Shown in pieces: positions 1 to 9,850 of a stretch of 64,000 nt of DNA. A model generated the notes under the pieces. That model made no database searches, was not told the origin of the DNA, and saw only the letters and a list, made by a program, of their open reading frames with translations. Made by a program: the position numbers and the translations under genes. Location: NCBI GenBank assembly GCA_050084515.1, contig CM114272.1:13268001-13332000 (forward strand), in the 5' to 3' direction. Position 1 is the stretch's first letter, and every line of letters starts with the position of its first letter. Source of the stretch: Blasia pusilla (taxonomy: Eukaryota; Marchantiophyta; Marchantiopsida; Blasiales).

Positions 1-247
1 AACCAGAGTTGTTCACACCCACTTTTCCGACCTTTACCCGCTCGCCTTGCACACTGCTCTTAGTCACTGAGTTTGGTGTGTATGTTGTTCCTAACGCTTG
101 CCCGTTGCAAGCCTAGAGTCGTATAGTTTTTTGCACACATGAATATCTTTAGTCAAGACTGCTGCCCACTTTGCAAGTCTTTATGCCTACAAACAGACTC
201 TGTGCATCGATGTCAGGTCACTACTTAGTGAAAACACGAGGAAGAAA
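1..247. other. Left-edge stretch without recognisable gene
   Basis: I see no open frame or motif I can name here. It lies on the downstream side of the minus-strand CACTA transposase gene, so it is probably the 3' part of that element, whose left terminus is outside the window. Confidence 0.4.
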
Positions 248-1254
248 TTATCCAAATAGGGATGATACTTCTCTATATATATGTGACTTAGTATTACCTG
301 TAGCCTTTGTCATTTGCACTCCTTGAGTGGGTCCTAGCCCCAACCATTGAGGATGTCCATACATTTCTAGAGTGCTATCATTGAGTCCATAAAGGTATTG
401 GCTACTTCCAAACCGATGTTGACTATTTGGCACCGCATGATAGGGTCCTTTGGTGTAGTTGGAGAATCCATCCTGCATAGATTCTACACATCACATATAT
501 GTCAGTATAGTATAGACACATCACACAAGCTTTCCACCATCATCCTATGATGTATAATGAAAGAGAAATTTGAGATTGCAAATCGATAGATTCGTACTAT
601 TCCACCCTTGCCCCTTGGAGTTCTGTGCATAGGGTCCATCTCTACCGCCTTGAGACATGCTTGCCTATCCCTCTCCACTATATTATACATCCACTTGCTG
701 TTTGAGAGGAATACGACTTTCAGGTACACGCCCTTGTGCAACATCCCTTGCCCAAGTAGCTTGCCCCCCAATTGTCCCTTTCTGCCAATGCAATGAAACC
801 CACCAATTAGAGACAATTTCTTTCAAATGCCACCAACCTTGAAACACAATTGTAGATACACATCCTGTCTAATTGATTAGAAAAATTACCTGCTTCTTCT
901 TTCCCCCAATAGTTGATGGACAGGGCTCCTTAGGAGCTGGAAGCTCATCTGAGCCTGATTGATCCTCTTCACCAAAGTCTGCAACAAACTCTAAATCACA
1001 AGTGGGAGATTCTTCACCTCCAGACCGAGCATCAATATCATCTGTAGATTTTTCCATCTCTGCCAATACCTTTCTAGCAATCGAGAGCTCCTCCGCTTCG
1101 GTCCTAGATGGAGAGGCTCCTTCTTTGAAGGTCGTGGGGCACGTACTTGCTTAGAAGAAGCCTCCGCCCTGCACATGAGGATAAGTTTTTCAAGAACATG
1201 AATTATGCACAATGCTTTTGATTCATTCATAAAGGCCCAGACCTGAGTGCTCAA
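248..1254 (-). pseudogene. C-terminal tail region of the CACTA 1 transposase gene (tentative)
   Basis: Several short minus-strand frames lie here, downstream of the DUF4216-like segment: an acidic Glu/Asp/Ser-rich piece at 869-1066, a Lys/Arg-rich piece at 991-1254, a basic piece at 502-816 and a Tyr/Gln/Pro-rich piece at 248-478. None has a motif I can name. CACTA transposase genes often end in poorly conserved, compositionally biased exons, so assignment to the same gene rests on position and strand only. The separate frames could be exons or decay products. Confidence 0.3.
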
Positions 1255-1455
1255 TATGTCAAAGCTTACAATTCAACGCCTCTCTGTTTGAGTTCTTCCG
1301 CCAATTCCTTAAGGTATCTGTTCACATAAGCCGCGCGGGCCTCAACAAGGTCACACATTTCATTCACATTTTCCATCAAATACCTTAAAAAACAAACAAC
1401 CTGCATGTCCCATGAACCCATGCCCAATGACAAAACACACCACACAAACATTTCT

Positions 1456-2110
1456 TTAAGAACCCACGGCATCATTAAGTTCCTCTGCAATCTCAATGTT
1501 GCCTTCCCATCTTTCTACCCTCATCAATGATACATATTGACTTCTGACAACTGTGATAGGTTGAACCGTTCTATTGGGAGATTCAAAAGCCCCGTGGCCA
1601 TCTAAATTGAACTCCAAAGTATTACTTGATACCCTACGATTCCTCGCCTGCTTGTGGCACACTACTCGCCATCCGGGCGATTCCTCTACGTCTAGGAAGA
1701 AAGCTTGTTCAACCTGACTAGGGAATACAAAAAGTTCGGACCATTCAAGTTGCATTTGGCTGAAGTTTGCTAGTAAGAATCCATCACTATCACGCTTCAT
1801 TGTAGCCCTAGCCCCACGCCAATCTGGTCGCACCCAAGTCCCTTTCATGAGAATGATAGGATTGGATGTGTTCCCATAGTTCAATTTCCATATGTCAGTT
1901 AGCTCTCCTATGTATCCCATTTGCATCCATCCTCTATCTTGGTGATTGCTCATTTGCTCATTTGCTCGAATACAGATATCAACCCTGAATCATATATGAC
2001 AAAATGATCGTCACTTTGATCTACCACACGGAAGTGGTTTCCATAGGCTTGCATTCTCTTGTAAGCTAAGACGGACATTCGAGGTGGAGCAAACAGAAGA
2101 TAGACATCCC
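1456..2110 (-). pseudogene. DUF4216-like segment of the CACTA 1 transposase
   Basis: Two minus-strand frames join by similarity. The upstream part (about 2110-1970) reads YGNHFRVVDQSDD, the usual lead-in. The downstream part (1953-1456) contains YIGELTDIWKLNYG, then WVRPDWRG and a QAFFLDVEESPGWRVV stretch. This matches the DUF4216 pattern of plant CACTA transposases, in which a GxxxxIWELxY motif is followed by a short WV segment and a QVFYV-DxxxxxWxVV segment. The biochemical role of DUF4216 is not established. A stop and a frame change separate the two parts, so the copy is probably inactive unless an intron lies between them. Confidence 0.65.
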
Positions 2111-2487
2111 GGTCCATATTTGGGTGTAGTGCTGAATGCTCCCGAATCCATTATGTGAATGGTGGAAAGCCCCCCGCACCACCCCCAATATGTGCATTTT
2201 TCTCCATATTATATTTAATATAGAGGTCATGCCATTATTAGCCAACCGGTATCTGGTGAGCGACAACATAAAAAAAACAAGGAAGCCAAATAAATGCAAC
2301 AACACGTAGGCTTGAGTCTTTCAACCCTTTACTTACCTCCACCATGGTTGCATTATACTAGTGTTTTGCAACACATATTCCTGAGCCATCTGCCAAATAT
2401 GCCTCGGAAATTTCAATGTGGAACCTTTGCCTTGAAGTACTTCACCTACCGCTCCCTCATCTTCCTCTACTAGCCATATCATGGCAT

Positions 2488-3073
2488 TCACATGTTCAAA
2501 CCCGCCATACACTCTGTCAAATATCCCAAGGTCTCGTGCGAAGTGTAACCCATTGCCATGCTGGCCTCAGGCATGTATCTTGTCAAGACGTGGTCTTTCA
2601 AGACTTTCATAAAACGCTCCAGTGGGAACATCCACCTTGTATAAACAGGCCCGTACTGTCCAAGCTCTTCCACAACATGGATAACAAGATGAGTCATGAC
2701 ATCAAAGAATGCGGGAGGAAAATGGATCTCCAAATCGCACAATAATTCTGCCACATCATCTTTGAGCTTGGGAAAGCTTGCTGGATCAAAGACCTTCACA
2801 CATATACGACCAAACACCTTGCAAAATCGCATGATTGCATTACAAACCGGCTTCTGCATCAATCCCCTTAAGCATACAGGTAGAATATGTTGCATAAGCA
2901 CATGATAATTGTGTGTCTTCATACTACCGAGTTTCTTGTTTTTTACATGCTTTTTGAAGGCACCTGCATAGCCGATCGGGACTCTCCAAGATTGAAGCCT
3001 CGATTTAAATGTTTTCCACTCTGTGTTTGTGCAAACATAAGGTGCCTCGTATTTAAATACCACATTGGGTCTG
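2488..3073 (-). pseudogene. DUF4218 domain of the CACTA 1 transposase (downstream of the LTR insertion)
   Basis: Read on the minus strand, this segment contains KYEAPYVCT, a THNYHVLMQHILPV motif, the block LCDLEIHFPPAFFDVMTHL, then LGQYGPVYTRWMFPLERFMK. These are hallmark blocks of DUF4218, which follows the tnp2 core in plant CACTA transposases (compare the usual SHDCHVLMQ, PPSFFDIMVHL and YPFERYMK versions). The frame starts directly at the inserted LTR element, and its N-terminal residues in the longer open frame come from LTR sequence. Removing the insertion plus one copy of its 5-bp duplication puts this segment in frame with the tnp2 part at 4803 and above. Confidence 0.85.
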
Positions 3074-3078
3074 TTCTT

Positions 3079-3526
3079 GGTTGGATTCTCAACATCCACT
3101 CCTCTGAGCACCATTAATCTGATCGGCCCCCTTGTATGAGGAGAAGCCTTGATTGATGGTTCCGACTTAGACGTCGGAGGAGTCATAGTAATATGACGTA
3201 GGTGGTTTATGGAGTAGCGGTACTAGGATTATCTAACCCTATATTGCATCAGGGTGCGGGGCACCCTGATGCAATATAAACGATGCAAAAACCTGATGCA
3301 AAAACTTTCCATTAATAGAAACGAAGAAAAATAGGTTAAAACCCTAGTTTTACAGAGTAGTGAGATAGTCGGGAGCCGCAACGGTAGCGTATTCTCAGAT
3401 GTCGAGTTATCTCCATGTTCACGTTCCATCGAAGCTCTTTTGTGAGCGTACGGACGGACTAGGCCACTTTGTATCTCTAAGTTATGTAAAAATTTCAGTG
3501 ATTTCGTCACTTTCTGTTTTCTCACA
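3079..3526 (+). repeat. 5' LTR of the copia-gag element
   Basis: Begins GGTTGGATTC, a change from the TGTTGGATTC seen at the start of the related LTR at 13314, and ends TTTCTCACA before the primer site. Positions 3306-3526 align with the right LTR fragment 4577-4797. The whole unit aligns with 13314-13732. Confidence 0.85.
3240..3278. repeat. Perfect 18-bp inverted repeat with 3-nt loop inside the LTR
   Basis: Arms 3240-3257 and 3261-3278 are exact reverse complements around GGG; the left arm includes GCATCAGGGTGC. In the related LTR at 13314-13732 the matching place (about 13475-13512) is only weakly complementary. Confidence 0.9.
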
Positions 3527-3538
3527 TGGTATCAGAGC
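3527..3538 (+). other. Primer-binding site of the copia-gag element
   Basis: TGGTATCAGAGC directly follows the LTR terminal CA. This is the standard plant site complementary to the 3' end of initiator Met tRNA, used to prime minus-strand DNA synthesis. Confidence 0.9.
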
Positions 3539-3598
3539 GATAGGTTTTCCAGTATTTTGTATCTGGCGATCTAGTTTGTTTGCACAAAATCTTGAGAG

Positions 3599-4609
3599 AT
3601 GGCTACTTCTTCATCAGTTCGTGCTCGCCCTCCTCTGCTGGGTGAAGGGAAGTTAGATGGGTCTAACTATACATTGTGGAAGTTCAAAATGAGAACTGTC
3701 CTCGAATCATTTGAGATCTGGGAGACGGCCATAGGGGTCGATTTGAATCCAAAAGCTACTTTGAGTTCTGCATGTTCATCTTCATCTAGGGATATCAATC
3801 TTGTTGTATTGCTGGCATGGAAACGCAGAAACGCTGATGCTCTACATGCGATTGTCACGAATGTAACTGATCGTGTCATGACTCTCATTCAACATACAAC
3901 CATTACTGCTGAGGCGTGGAACATTCTGAAGAATCAGTATGAAACGAGGAATGAGACTCGGATTCAGAATCTGGTGAATCAGCTTATGTCCGAGAAATTT
4001 TCAGAAGGAGAAAGCGCGAAGCAATTTTTGACAAGGATGAAGAATCTTCAAGATCAGATGGCGTCTGAAGGAATTTCAAAGTCTAGCGAAGATTTGGCAC
4101 GTCGGTGCATAAGGATTTTGCCTCCAAGGTATGATAGTTTGGTCTTTGCATTGAATACTCAAGTAAGACCCACGCCGCTGACTTTTGGACAATTTAGTGC
4201 AATGTTGGTAGAAGAGGAAATGCGCTTCAAAGCAAGAGAGGGAAGTGATGCAGCATTTACTGCCAAAGTACAGAGAGGTAGAAATCAGGATTACAATTCA
4301 AATGTCAAGAAGAAATTTCCAAGGAAAGCCTTCAAATGCTTTTATTGTGGTAAACTAGGTCATCTTATCAAAGATTGTAGAAAGAGGAGTCAGGATGAGA
4401 AGAACGGTTGTTTAAGACCTAAGAAGGAGTCTGGAAATTTTGTAGAAGTAGGAGAACATGAAGTAGATGCTTGGGTAGCAATCGAAGAGTTTTACACAAA
4501 GGCAGAACATACCACTAAGTCAAAGAGTGAAGATGCATGGGTGCTCGATAGTGGAGCATCTAGGCATATGACCAAATTTCTATTAATAGAAACAAAGAAA
4601 AATAGGTAA
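3599..4609 (+). CDS. Copia-type Gag with truncated protease start
   Basis: A 336-residue open frame from ATG 3599, 72 nt behind the LTR. It starts with a copia Gag lead (LDGSNYTLWKFKM, then AWNILKNQYETR and LNQLMSEKFSEGES-type blocks). It has a CCHC zinc knuckle CFYCGKLGHLIKDC at about residue 247 and the copia protease active-site motif DSGASRHMT at about residue 317. Directly after HMT the frame enters LTR sequence and stops. Gag forms the nucleocapsid shell and the knuckle binds RNA. The frame is uninterrupted, unlike most coding sequence around it, so the protein could still be made. The protease is cut off right after its motif and cannot be active. Confidence 0.9.
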   Translation: MATSSSVRARPPLLGEGKLDGSNYTLWKFKMRTVLESFEIWETAIGVDLNPKATLSSACSSSSRDINLVVLLAWKRRNADALHAIVTNVTDRVMTLIQHTTITAEAWNILKNQYETRNETRIQNLVNQLMSEKFSEGESAKQFLTRMKNLQDQMASEGISKSSEDLARRCIRILPPRYDSLVFALNTQVRPTPLTFGQFSAMLVEEEMRFKAREGSDAAFTAKVQRGRNQDYNSNVKKKFPRKAFKCFYCGKLGHLIKDCRKRSQDEKNGCLRPKKESGNFVEVGEHEVDAWVAIEEFYTKAEHTTKSKSEDAWVLDSGASRHMTKFLLIETKKNR

Positions 4610-4797
4610 AAACCCTAGTTTCCCCGAGCAGTGAAATAGTCGAGAGCCGCAGCGGTAGCGTATTCTCGGATGTCCAGTTATCTCCATATTCAGGTTCCAT
4701 TGAAGCTCTTCTGTGAGCACACGGACGGACTAGGCCACTTTGTGTCTCTAAGTTTTATAAAGATTTCAGTGATTTCGTCACTTTTTGTTTTCTCATA
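4577..4797 (+). repeat. Partial 3' LTR of the copia-gag element
   Basis: Matches 3306-3526 of the left LTR over its full length with scattered substitutions. The 5' half of the LTR is missing because the deletion that removed pol also removed it. It ends CTCATA (usual CTCACA), followed by the duplicated TTCTC. Confidence 0.85.
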
Positions 4798-4802
4798 TTC
4801 TC

Positions 4803-5605
4803 ATCATCCTTCAACCACAATTGAGAACATATTCTCCTCTCTTGGAGATCCAATCGCATTGTTGCGGCGTCCTTCTCCCCAGAAAGGAACCTCAATAGGC
4901 TCTCACATACATTTTTCTCAATATGCATTACGTCTGGATTATGTTTGCTAGGGTCAAACTGCTGTTACAACCATGAGTACAAATGGATGATAAACGAGCC
5001 TCAATTCTTGAAAGCATCTGGTGTGGCAAATGATAGACGTTGCGTTTGAGCGGATGGATGACATAGATTACCTGCAAGTAGTCCAACTCCACATCAAGTA
5101 TGCTCTGCCGTTTCATACCATATCTCTGTCTTGGATTCCGTTGAGCATTTGGAGCTTCTGTATCTTGGCGTTCCGGTCCCCCCTCTAAACCCCCACCTGT
5201 GCCTCTTTCCATGTCGTACATGGTCTTTTGGTGTCCCCAATCCAGAATCTGCTCTTTAGTGACTCGTGGAGGTGGACCACGAAGCTCTCGAGCATTGTTG
5301 AATTGAACTATCGGTGACGCCCTATGTTTGTAAGGATGATCAAGTGGGAGGAAACGTCGATGTCCAATGTATTTCATGCTCCTCAAAGGTCTAGAATGCT
5401 CACCAGTGAAATTGGGGCCACATGTTGTACAAGCCAAATACCCCTTTGTTTCCTGACCGGAAATCATGCCGTGGGCAAGATAATCTCCCAAAGTCAATAC
5501 CAATTGGGCTTTTAGCCTGAATGGGTTTGGTCTCCTAACCCGTTGCACCACATCAATATTCTGTATTGATGGCGATCGATCATGGTATTCATAGCGTGGA
5601 TCCAA
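4803..5605 (-). pseudogene. tnp2 core, C-terminal half, of the CACTA 1 transposase
   Basis: The minus strand encodes LKAQLVLTLGDYLAHGMISG, then a Cys pair (YLACTTCGPNF), then YIGHRRFLPLDHPYKH. After a frame change near 4950 it reads NPDVMHIEKNVCESLL. All are diagnostic of Transposase_21 (tnp2), in which MGHRRFLPMDHxFR and HNLDVMHIEKNVCDNLL are nearly invariant. The frame change near 4950 and another near 5560-5605, where it should join the upstream half, show decay. The gene then runs into the LTR element at 4802/4798. Confidence 0.85.
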
Positions 5606-6054
5606 ATGCCTTCATACGACAAGCGCTTCAACTCATCCACAAGAGGAGCTATCCAAACGTCTATATTCCTAGAAAGAGCAGATTGTCGGCCCAAGATAAG
5701 CAAAACCAATATGAAAAAAAACTTCTTAGTAGTCAACCACGGAGGGAGGTTGTAATTCAGCATGGTTACAGGCCAGCAAGAATATAAATTGTTCTTGTCT
5801 CCGAATGGATTGACTCCATCGGTTGAGAGGCCAAGTCTCACGATCCTTGTATGTCTTGCAAACTCTGGCCATCTCCGGTCGATGAATCTCCAATGTTCTA
5901 AATCTCCGATGTGCCGCTGCAGGCCACCGATACTCTTGTTCTCGGCTGCCCAAGTCATCAACTTTGAAATATTTGGGCTCCTATTCATTCGTTTCAATCT
6001 AGGAATGATTTCAAAATGTCGAAGTACCTTCGTAGGTTGCATGGACTTGCCCAC
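5512..6054 (-). pseudogene. tnp2 core, N-terminal half, of the CACTA 1 transposase
   Basis: This minus-strand segment carries the tnp2 signature: RLGLSTDGVNPFGDKNN, then YSCWPVTMLNYNLPPWL, then ILGRQSALSRNIDVWIAPLVDELK. In family members the first block reads RLGLATDGFNPFG and holds one of the acidic residues thought to be catalytic; the Asp is present. The start of the segment (PRLKRMNRSPNISKLMTWA) matches the usual lead-in (IPRLQRLFxSxxTAxxMxWH). It continues from the frame at 6094-6537 and is followed, after a frame shift, by the C-terminal half. Confidence 0.85.
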
Positions 6055-6093
6055 ATTCCTATACCTTTGTTGTCCACATACCGAGCAACTTGA

Positions 6094-6537
6094 TCAATTT
6101 GCATGCTCTCCCCTGAAGAGCACATGGCCATCAGGGCAAGCATGAATCGAATTGTAATTCAATCCAAGACTTGACAATAATTTAGTTGCCTCGTACTTAT
6201 TGCCAGGAGCCGTGTTCCCAATAAGAAAGATTGTTGTCTTCAAGAATGCAAGTAACCTTGAAACAAACACAACTGGGACACCATGATTCCCACAGATGTT
6301 CATCAACATGAGTACAAAGGCTAGCTTTGTACAGTTAGAGCCATGGAATAGAGGCATGCATGCATCAGCAACAGTTTCATGCAACCCAAATATCCATCCT
6401 TGCTCGTCCTCTTCTTGCCCAATATCGCCTGTGTCCTCTCCAACCTCTTCAGCTGCATCAATGATGTCTTCCATGTTTTCAACATCATCATAGAAGGCAT
6501 CAAGATCATGGAAGATGTCACAGACCATTCGTTGCAC
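6094..6537 (-). pseudogene. tnp2 N-terminal region of the CACTA 1 transposase
   Basis: Begins with an acidic linker (DDVENMEDIIDAAEEVGEDT) and then reads LFHGSNCTKLAFVLMLMNI, GNTAPGNKYEATKLLSSLGL and YNSIHACPDGHVLFRGEH. This corresponds to the conserved pre-core block of plant tnp2 proteins (LYPGCxxFSKLSFLVxLxxLK, LPxSYYEAKKxIRDLGLGYxKIHACPNDCxLYW). The second Cys of the usual CPNDC is replaced by Gly in HACPDGH, a divergence from the consensus. It continues into the frame at 6054. Confidence 0.8.
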
Positions 6538-6636
6538 ATCAATCCCATGATCAACACTATCACCTTCATCATCAACCCCATCATCACAGGTATTGTCTTC
6601 AAACTCCTCGGGTGTGGTACTTGCCTCATCCGCATC

Positions 6637-7050
6637 TCAGACATTGAGGTTGCCCATTGCTTGTCCCAAAAATTGTGCATGTCTAGCCACATTGGCAATG
6701 CTTGATGCGGACCTCCACTCTTCATCAGACGAGTCCTCATCAACTATAACTCCAGAAACTCTTTTTTCTAGATGCCTTCCATGTTTCTGAAGGTGAGTGA
6801 AAACATTCCGCAACACCAGTGTGCAAGACCCATTGCAAGCTACACAAGGACATCTCATCCGGTCACTTCTAGAGTGTTCCACTAGGACTTGCTCATGATC
6901 CCAAAGTTTGGAATCACGAGCTCTGATCCGTTCTGGATGTTGTAATTGTAACCTTCTTGTTCTAGGTCCGAAGCGGTGTGGAGGATTGCCTATGGATGCA
7001 TGATGATGAGCATTTTTCCCCCAGAAGGGAGGGCTAGGTAGGACATTCAT
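6637..7050 (-). CDS. Transposase-associated N-terminal domain of CACTA 1
   Basis: This minus-strand frame contains the Cys-rich block RMRCPCVACNG, then a HLQKHGRHLEK block and an acidic linker DEDSSDEEW. It resembles the transposase-associated domain found at the N-terminus of plant CACTA proteins (IRCPCxKCxN followed by HLxxxGFxxxYxxWxxHGE). The next conserved frame (6537-6094) follows on the same strand, so this is the start of the same gene. The initiating Met at 7050 precedes a short basic stretch. The function is presumed to be DNA or partner binding. Confidence 0.65.
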   Translation of the reverse strand: MNVLPSPPFWGKNAHHHASIGNPPHRFGPRTRRLQLQHPERIRARDSKLWDHEQVLVEHSRSDRMRCPCVACNGSCTLVLRNVFTHLQKHGRHLEKRVSGVIVDEDSSDEEWRSASSIANVARHAQFLGQAMGNLNV

Positions 7051-7282
7051 GAAACCCTAAAGATACCAAACTTCACTATCAACCATAAAAAAATATGTTT
7101 ATAAACTTATAGGGTGGTAACAAAAATGCGCAAGGTTGCTGATATTCCCCACATTTATACAATTTATTGGCCAACTTGGAATGTAGTGACTGCATGTGGA
7201 CATATTCGAGCAACCTGTTATTGAGGCAAAATCAGTGAGAGAACCCACATTGAATACAAAAATACATGTCTTAGTAGACGGT

Positions 7283-7801
7283 CTATGCACTACTTTCGTA
7301 ACTATCCAAACTGGTGGAATGTGTTTCTTCGTCATCTGTGGTTTGCCACTCATCTGTAAGCTCCTCCATGTCTCCAGAGACTTGGTTGATCCAGTATGGT
7401 TGTTTCACTGGCTTGTTTCCAATCAAGTCATGTGGACTACTTTCTACCAAGTGCCCCAAGTCAATGGATTCTTTGACCCAATTGTAATGAAGCACATACA
7501 GACCTTGAGATGAGACCCACAAATGAATCAATGTCTTTCTATGATGTCTACAGGCTTTGGAAAAGGATTGGAAAATCAAGTGGGTGGTATTCCTATCCAC
7601 CGTGTCATCCACATGCCCACCACATTCTAGAATTTTTCTCTTCATCCATGTCAACCTCCATTGAGATATATTGTCAAGGACAAATACTACCCTCACCCGA
7701 CCAAACATGGTTGGATGTGGAGTGGGTGGCGGACCAGTTGGGAGTGGTTTCCCTTCCCTCACATTCTTCCAATACAATTTCTTTTCCCTGAGAATAGCCA
7801 C
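7283..7801 (-). CDS. BRCT-like domain protein or fragment
   Basis: A 172-residue minus-strand frame. Residues about 35-130 resemble a BRCT domain: a hydrophobic strand (VVFVLDNIS), a WMKRKILECGGHV helix-plus-GG turn, NTTHLIF as the second strand, and LHYNWVKESIDLGHLVE, in which the Trp is the conserved alpha-3 residue. BRCT domains bind phosphopeptides in DNA-repair and checkpoint proteins. The frame lies between the CACTA transposase start (7050) and the element's right terminus (13246), on the same strand as the PHD frame upstream. It could be part of a captured gene or a remnant of a gene hit by the transposon. I do not recognise a specific orthologue. Confidence 0.6.
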   Translation of the reverse strand: MAILREKKLYWKNVREGKPLPTGPPPTPHPTMFGRVRVVFVLDNISQWRLTWMKRKILECGGHVDDTVDRNTTHLIFQSFSKACRHHRKTLIHLWVSSQGLYVLHYNWVKESIDLGHLVESSPHDLIGNKPVKQPYWINQVSGDMEELTDEWQTTDDEETHSTSLDSYESSA

Positions 7802-7816
7802 CGAGCTTGATTTACT

Positions 7817-8242
7817 CTAGAATAGATCATGGTCGTCAAGGTCATGCAATCTTTCATCTTGGATGGAGAAGGACAAACAATCTATGTGGACATATTTAAC
7901 ATCCCGTTCATTCCTCTGGGAATTTAGGATGGTCCATGTGAAATGCTCCAAAACTCTTACCCAATTCCCAAAAATGCCATGTGTGGCATCAGGGAGACAA
8001 TTAGTCTCTCTCCCACCCAATTTCATAAAGTTTGTCTTAAGCCGACACCATTCATCATGGGGCAATTCAGTGGAGGTCATGATGCATGGTACAATCCCTG
8101 CCAAAAGAGAGGTTGGCATCGTACCCGATGCGCATCCAGGTGAGGTCTGATGACACATTAACACTTTAGAGACACCGCCACTTGGGAGTGGGGGAAGCTC
8201 AACAATTCTCATTTTGGTACTGTGTTGCCAATAGTTTTCCAT
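7817..8242 (-). CDS. Unrecognised ORF upstream of the BRCT frame
   Basis: A 141-residue minus-strand frame with no motif I can name. Its C-terminal half (TELPHDEWCRLKTNFMKL, then DVKYVHIDCLSFSIQDE) has the mixed composition of real protein. It lies 15 nt upstream of the BRCT frame on the same strand, so it may be another piece of the same gene. Confidence 0.35.
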   Translation of the reverse strand: MENYWQHSTKMRIVELPPLPSGGVSKVLMCHQTSPGCASGTMPTSLLAGIVPCIMTSTELPHDEWCRLKTNFMKLGGRETNCLPDATHGIFGNWVRVLEHFTWTILNSQRNERDVKYVHIDCLSFSIQDERLHDLDDHDLF

Positions 8243-8666
8243 GATGGACTACCTAGCTCTAAAGATATACTTCCATGATTGGATATGGCAATGGATGATG
8301 AATGAATATAGAATTCCACCTACAACCATACACATCCTAATCAAGAGCCTAATCACAAGAGTCTTTTAGAAACCACCACGATTACATTTCATTCTTCCAT
8401 AACAAAAAAACTGCATAATGTTGATACAAAACCTGATAATATATAGTTTTGCAATTATGGCCGTTCGATCAAAATTTCAAAAGATTGGAACTCTCAAAAT
8501 CAGAGGGTAGGTAATGACGAGTCTCTATACAAAGTCATACCACCTACCTAGTAAGCATGTTTAGAGCCTCAACCCTCTTTACATCAGAAGTGGCTACCCT
8601 GCACTCTCCACCAAAATACCACGGAATTCTGTTTAGACACAAATCTCTCATGCGCCTACCTGAAAA

Positions 8667-9365
8667 TCAAATCCATGAAATATGATATCTAAAAGGAGTA
8701 TGAAGTGTGGGATCAACTTTGTGCTGGTAGCAATAGAACCACCACCTATCCTCACCACATGCAGCATGGTCATATATAATCCTATCGCATGCATAACCCT
8801 CGCTCATAGCCTTCTTCAAGCAAGTCCAATGCCATGCAGTGGGGCACCTAGGACAATAGACGATGTCCTCCCACAACTCCTCATCATGCTTATGGTATTC
8901 TGGGAAATAATGCATGGGGCAAGACTCCACTCCCGTAGGCAAAAAAGTAAAGCAAAAAAACCTCACACAAAAGGTTTCTGGGCACTTTCTCACACGAATC
9001 CCAGAATCCTCGCTCTCTGCAAAACTCCCCTCCAGATCACACTTGGCACACCTGGCCATTTTCTTCACACAATCCTGGCACAACCAACTCCCCTCATGGT
9101 TTGGTGGGAGGTTGACCCTTTGACAAGAGTTCTCTATAGCCCCTGCTGATTCTGCAGTTGTGTGGAAGTGTCTAGCACAAGGCCCCTTGCAAACAACCAG
9201 GTCTTCCCCATCATCACAGATTGCAAAAATGTGGGCTGCCTTCTGCAGAACCTGTAGTGCACTATTTGGTGCATAAGTGCTCATCTCGGGGGTTTTCTTG
9301 GCCTGGTATTTCGGGCGCGCCATCCTTGTACGTTGGTTACTCCTACATGTAGAGACAAAAGACAA
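8667..9365 (-). CDS. EDM2-like PHD finger protein fragment
   Basis: A 232-residue minus-strand frame with a string of zinc-binding motifs: FAICDDGEDLVVCKGPC, RHFH, WLCQDCVKKMARCAKC, VYCPRCPTAWHWTCL, and a final WWFYCYQHKVDPTLHTPFR. The order and the ending (YCxxHxID-xxxTPxRDH in the family) match the extended PHD region of plant EDM2-like proteins, chromatin regulators that read histone marks and control transcription through intronic heterochromatin. The first Cys of the first finger is replaced (FAIC rather than CAIC), so that finger may not fold normally. Nothing of the rest of an EDM2 protein is visible nearby, so this is a fragment, perhaps carried by the CACTA element. Confidence 0.65.
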   Translation of the reverse strand: MSFVSTCRSNQRTRMARPKYQAKKTPEMSTYAPNSALQVLQKAAHIFAICDDGEDLVVCKGPCARHFHTTAESAGAIENSCQRVNLPPNHEGSWLCQDCVKKMARCAKCDLEGSFAESEDSGIRVRKCPETFCVRFFCFTFLPTGVESCPMHYFPEYHKHDEELWEDIVYCPRCPTAWHWTCLKKAMSEGYACDRIIYDHAACGEDRWWFYCYQHKVDPTLHTPFRYHISWI

Positions 9366-9850
9366 TAAGATTACTATAAGGTGTAGAAATTCAATGGATC
9401 TATAATGTCCATGATTCAGGCATGGAAAAAAAAAGCTAAAAAATGGATGTCAGTGGATGTGAAGGTTACCTATAGCCTTCACAATACTCGGATTTCTAAT
9501 AGTCAATCCTTTGGTACTTGTACATAGAACAAGTTAAAGTTAAGTAGCATAAGAAGCAATTGTTTCTACATAAATCATTACTTCTTATTAATTATTTGGT
9601 TGCATACATCCCCGTAATAGCATTTTTTATCGTCCAAGGTCAAGAGTGTACACACACCATGCCCCCTCAAAATAAGCCCAATTCCATCAATGAAGAAAAA
9701 TAACGGTGACTCAATTTATGATTGGAAAAAATGGATCCTCTTCTTGTCTTCATGCTTACAATTACAAATGTTATGCGTCTGCTATATGAGGGGCCTCAAG
9801 TTAGGCTACGGATCTGACTCGTTGCCACACTGTAGCATCACGGCATATGT
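9366..9850. other. Gap without recognisable gene
   Basis: Between the PHD frame and the F-box-like frame. AT-rich, with no open frame or motif seen. It could be intron or intergenic. Confidence 0.4.

Larger units (their letters stand above)
3079..4797 (+). mobile_element. Non-autonomous copia-derived LTR-gag element inserted in CACTA 1
   Basis: Seen: a 448-bp LTR (3079-3526), an initiator-Met-tRNA primer site directly behind it, a gag ORF, and a 221-bp partial right LTR (4577-4797). The element is flanked by TTCTT (3074-3078) and TTCTC (4798-4802), a 5-bp duplication with one mismatch. There is no reverse transcriptase or integrase. The internal region stops just after the copia protease motif and fuses directly to mid-LTR sequence, so pol and the 5' part of the right LTR are missing. 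Known: small LTR elements carrying only gag (TR-GAG type) occur in plants and depend on enzymes supplied in trans. Whether this is such a family or one deleted copy cannot be decided from one element. Confidence 0.85.
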
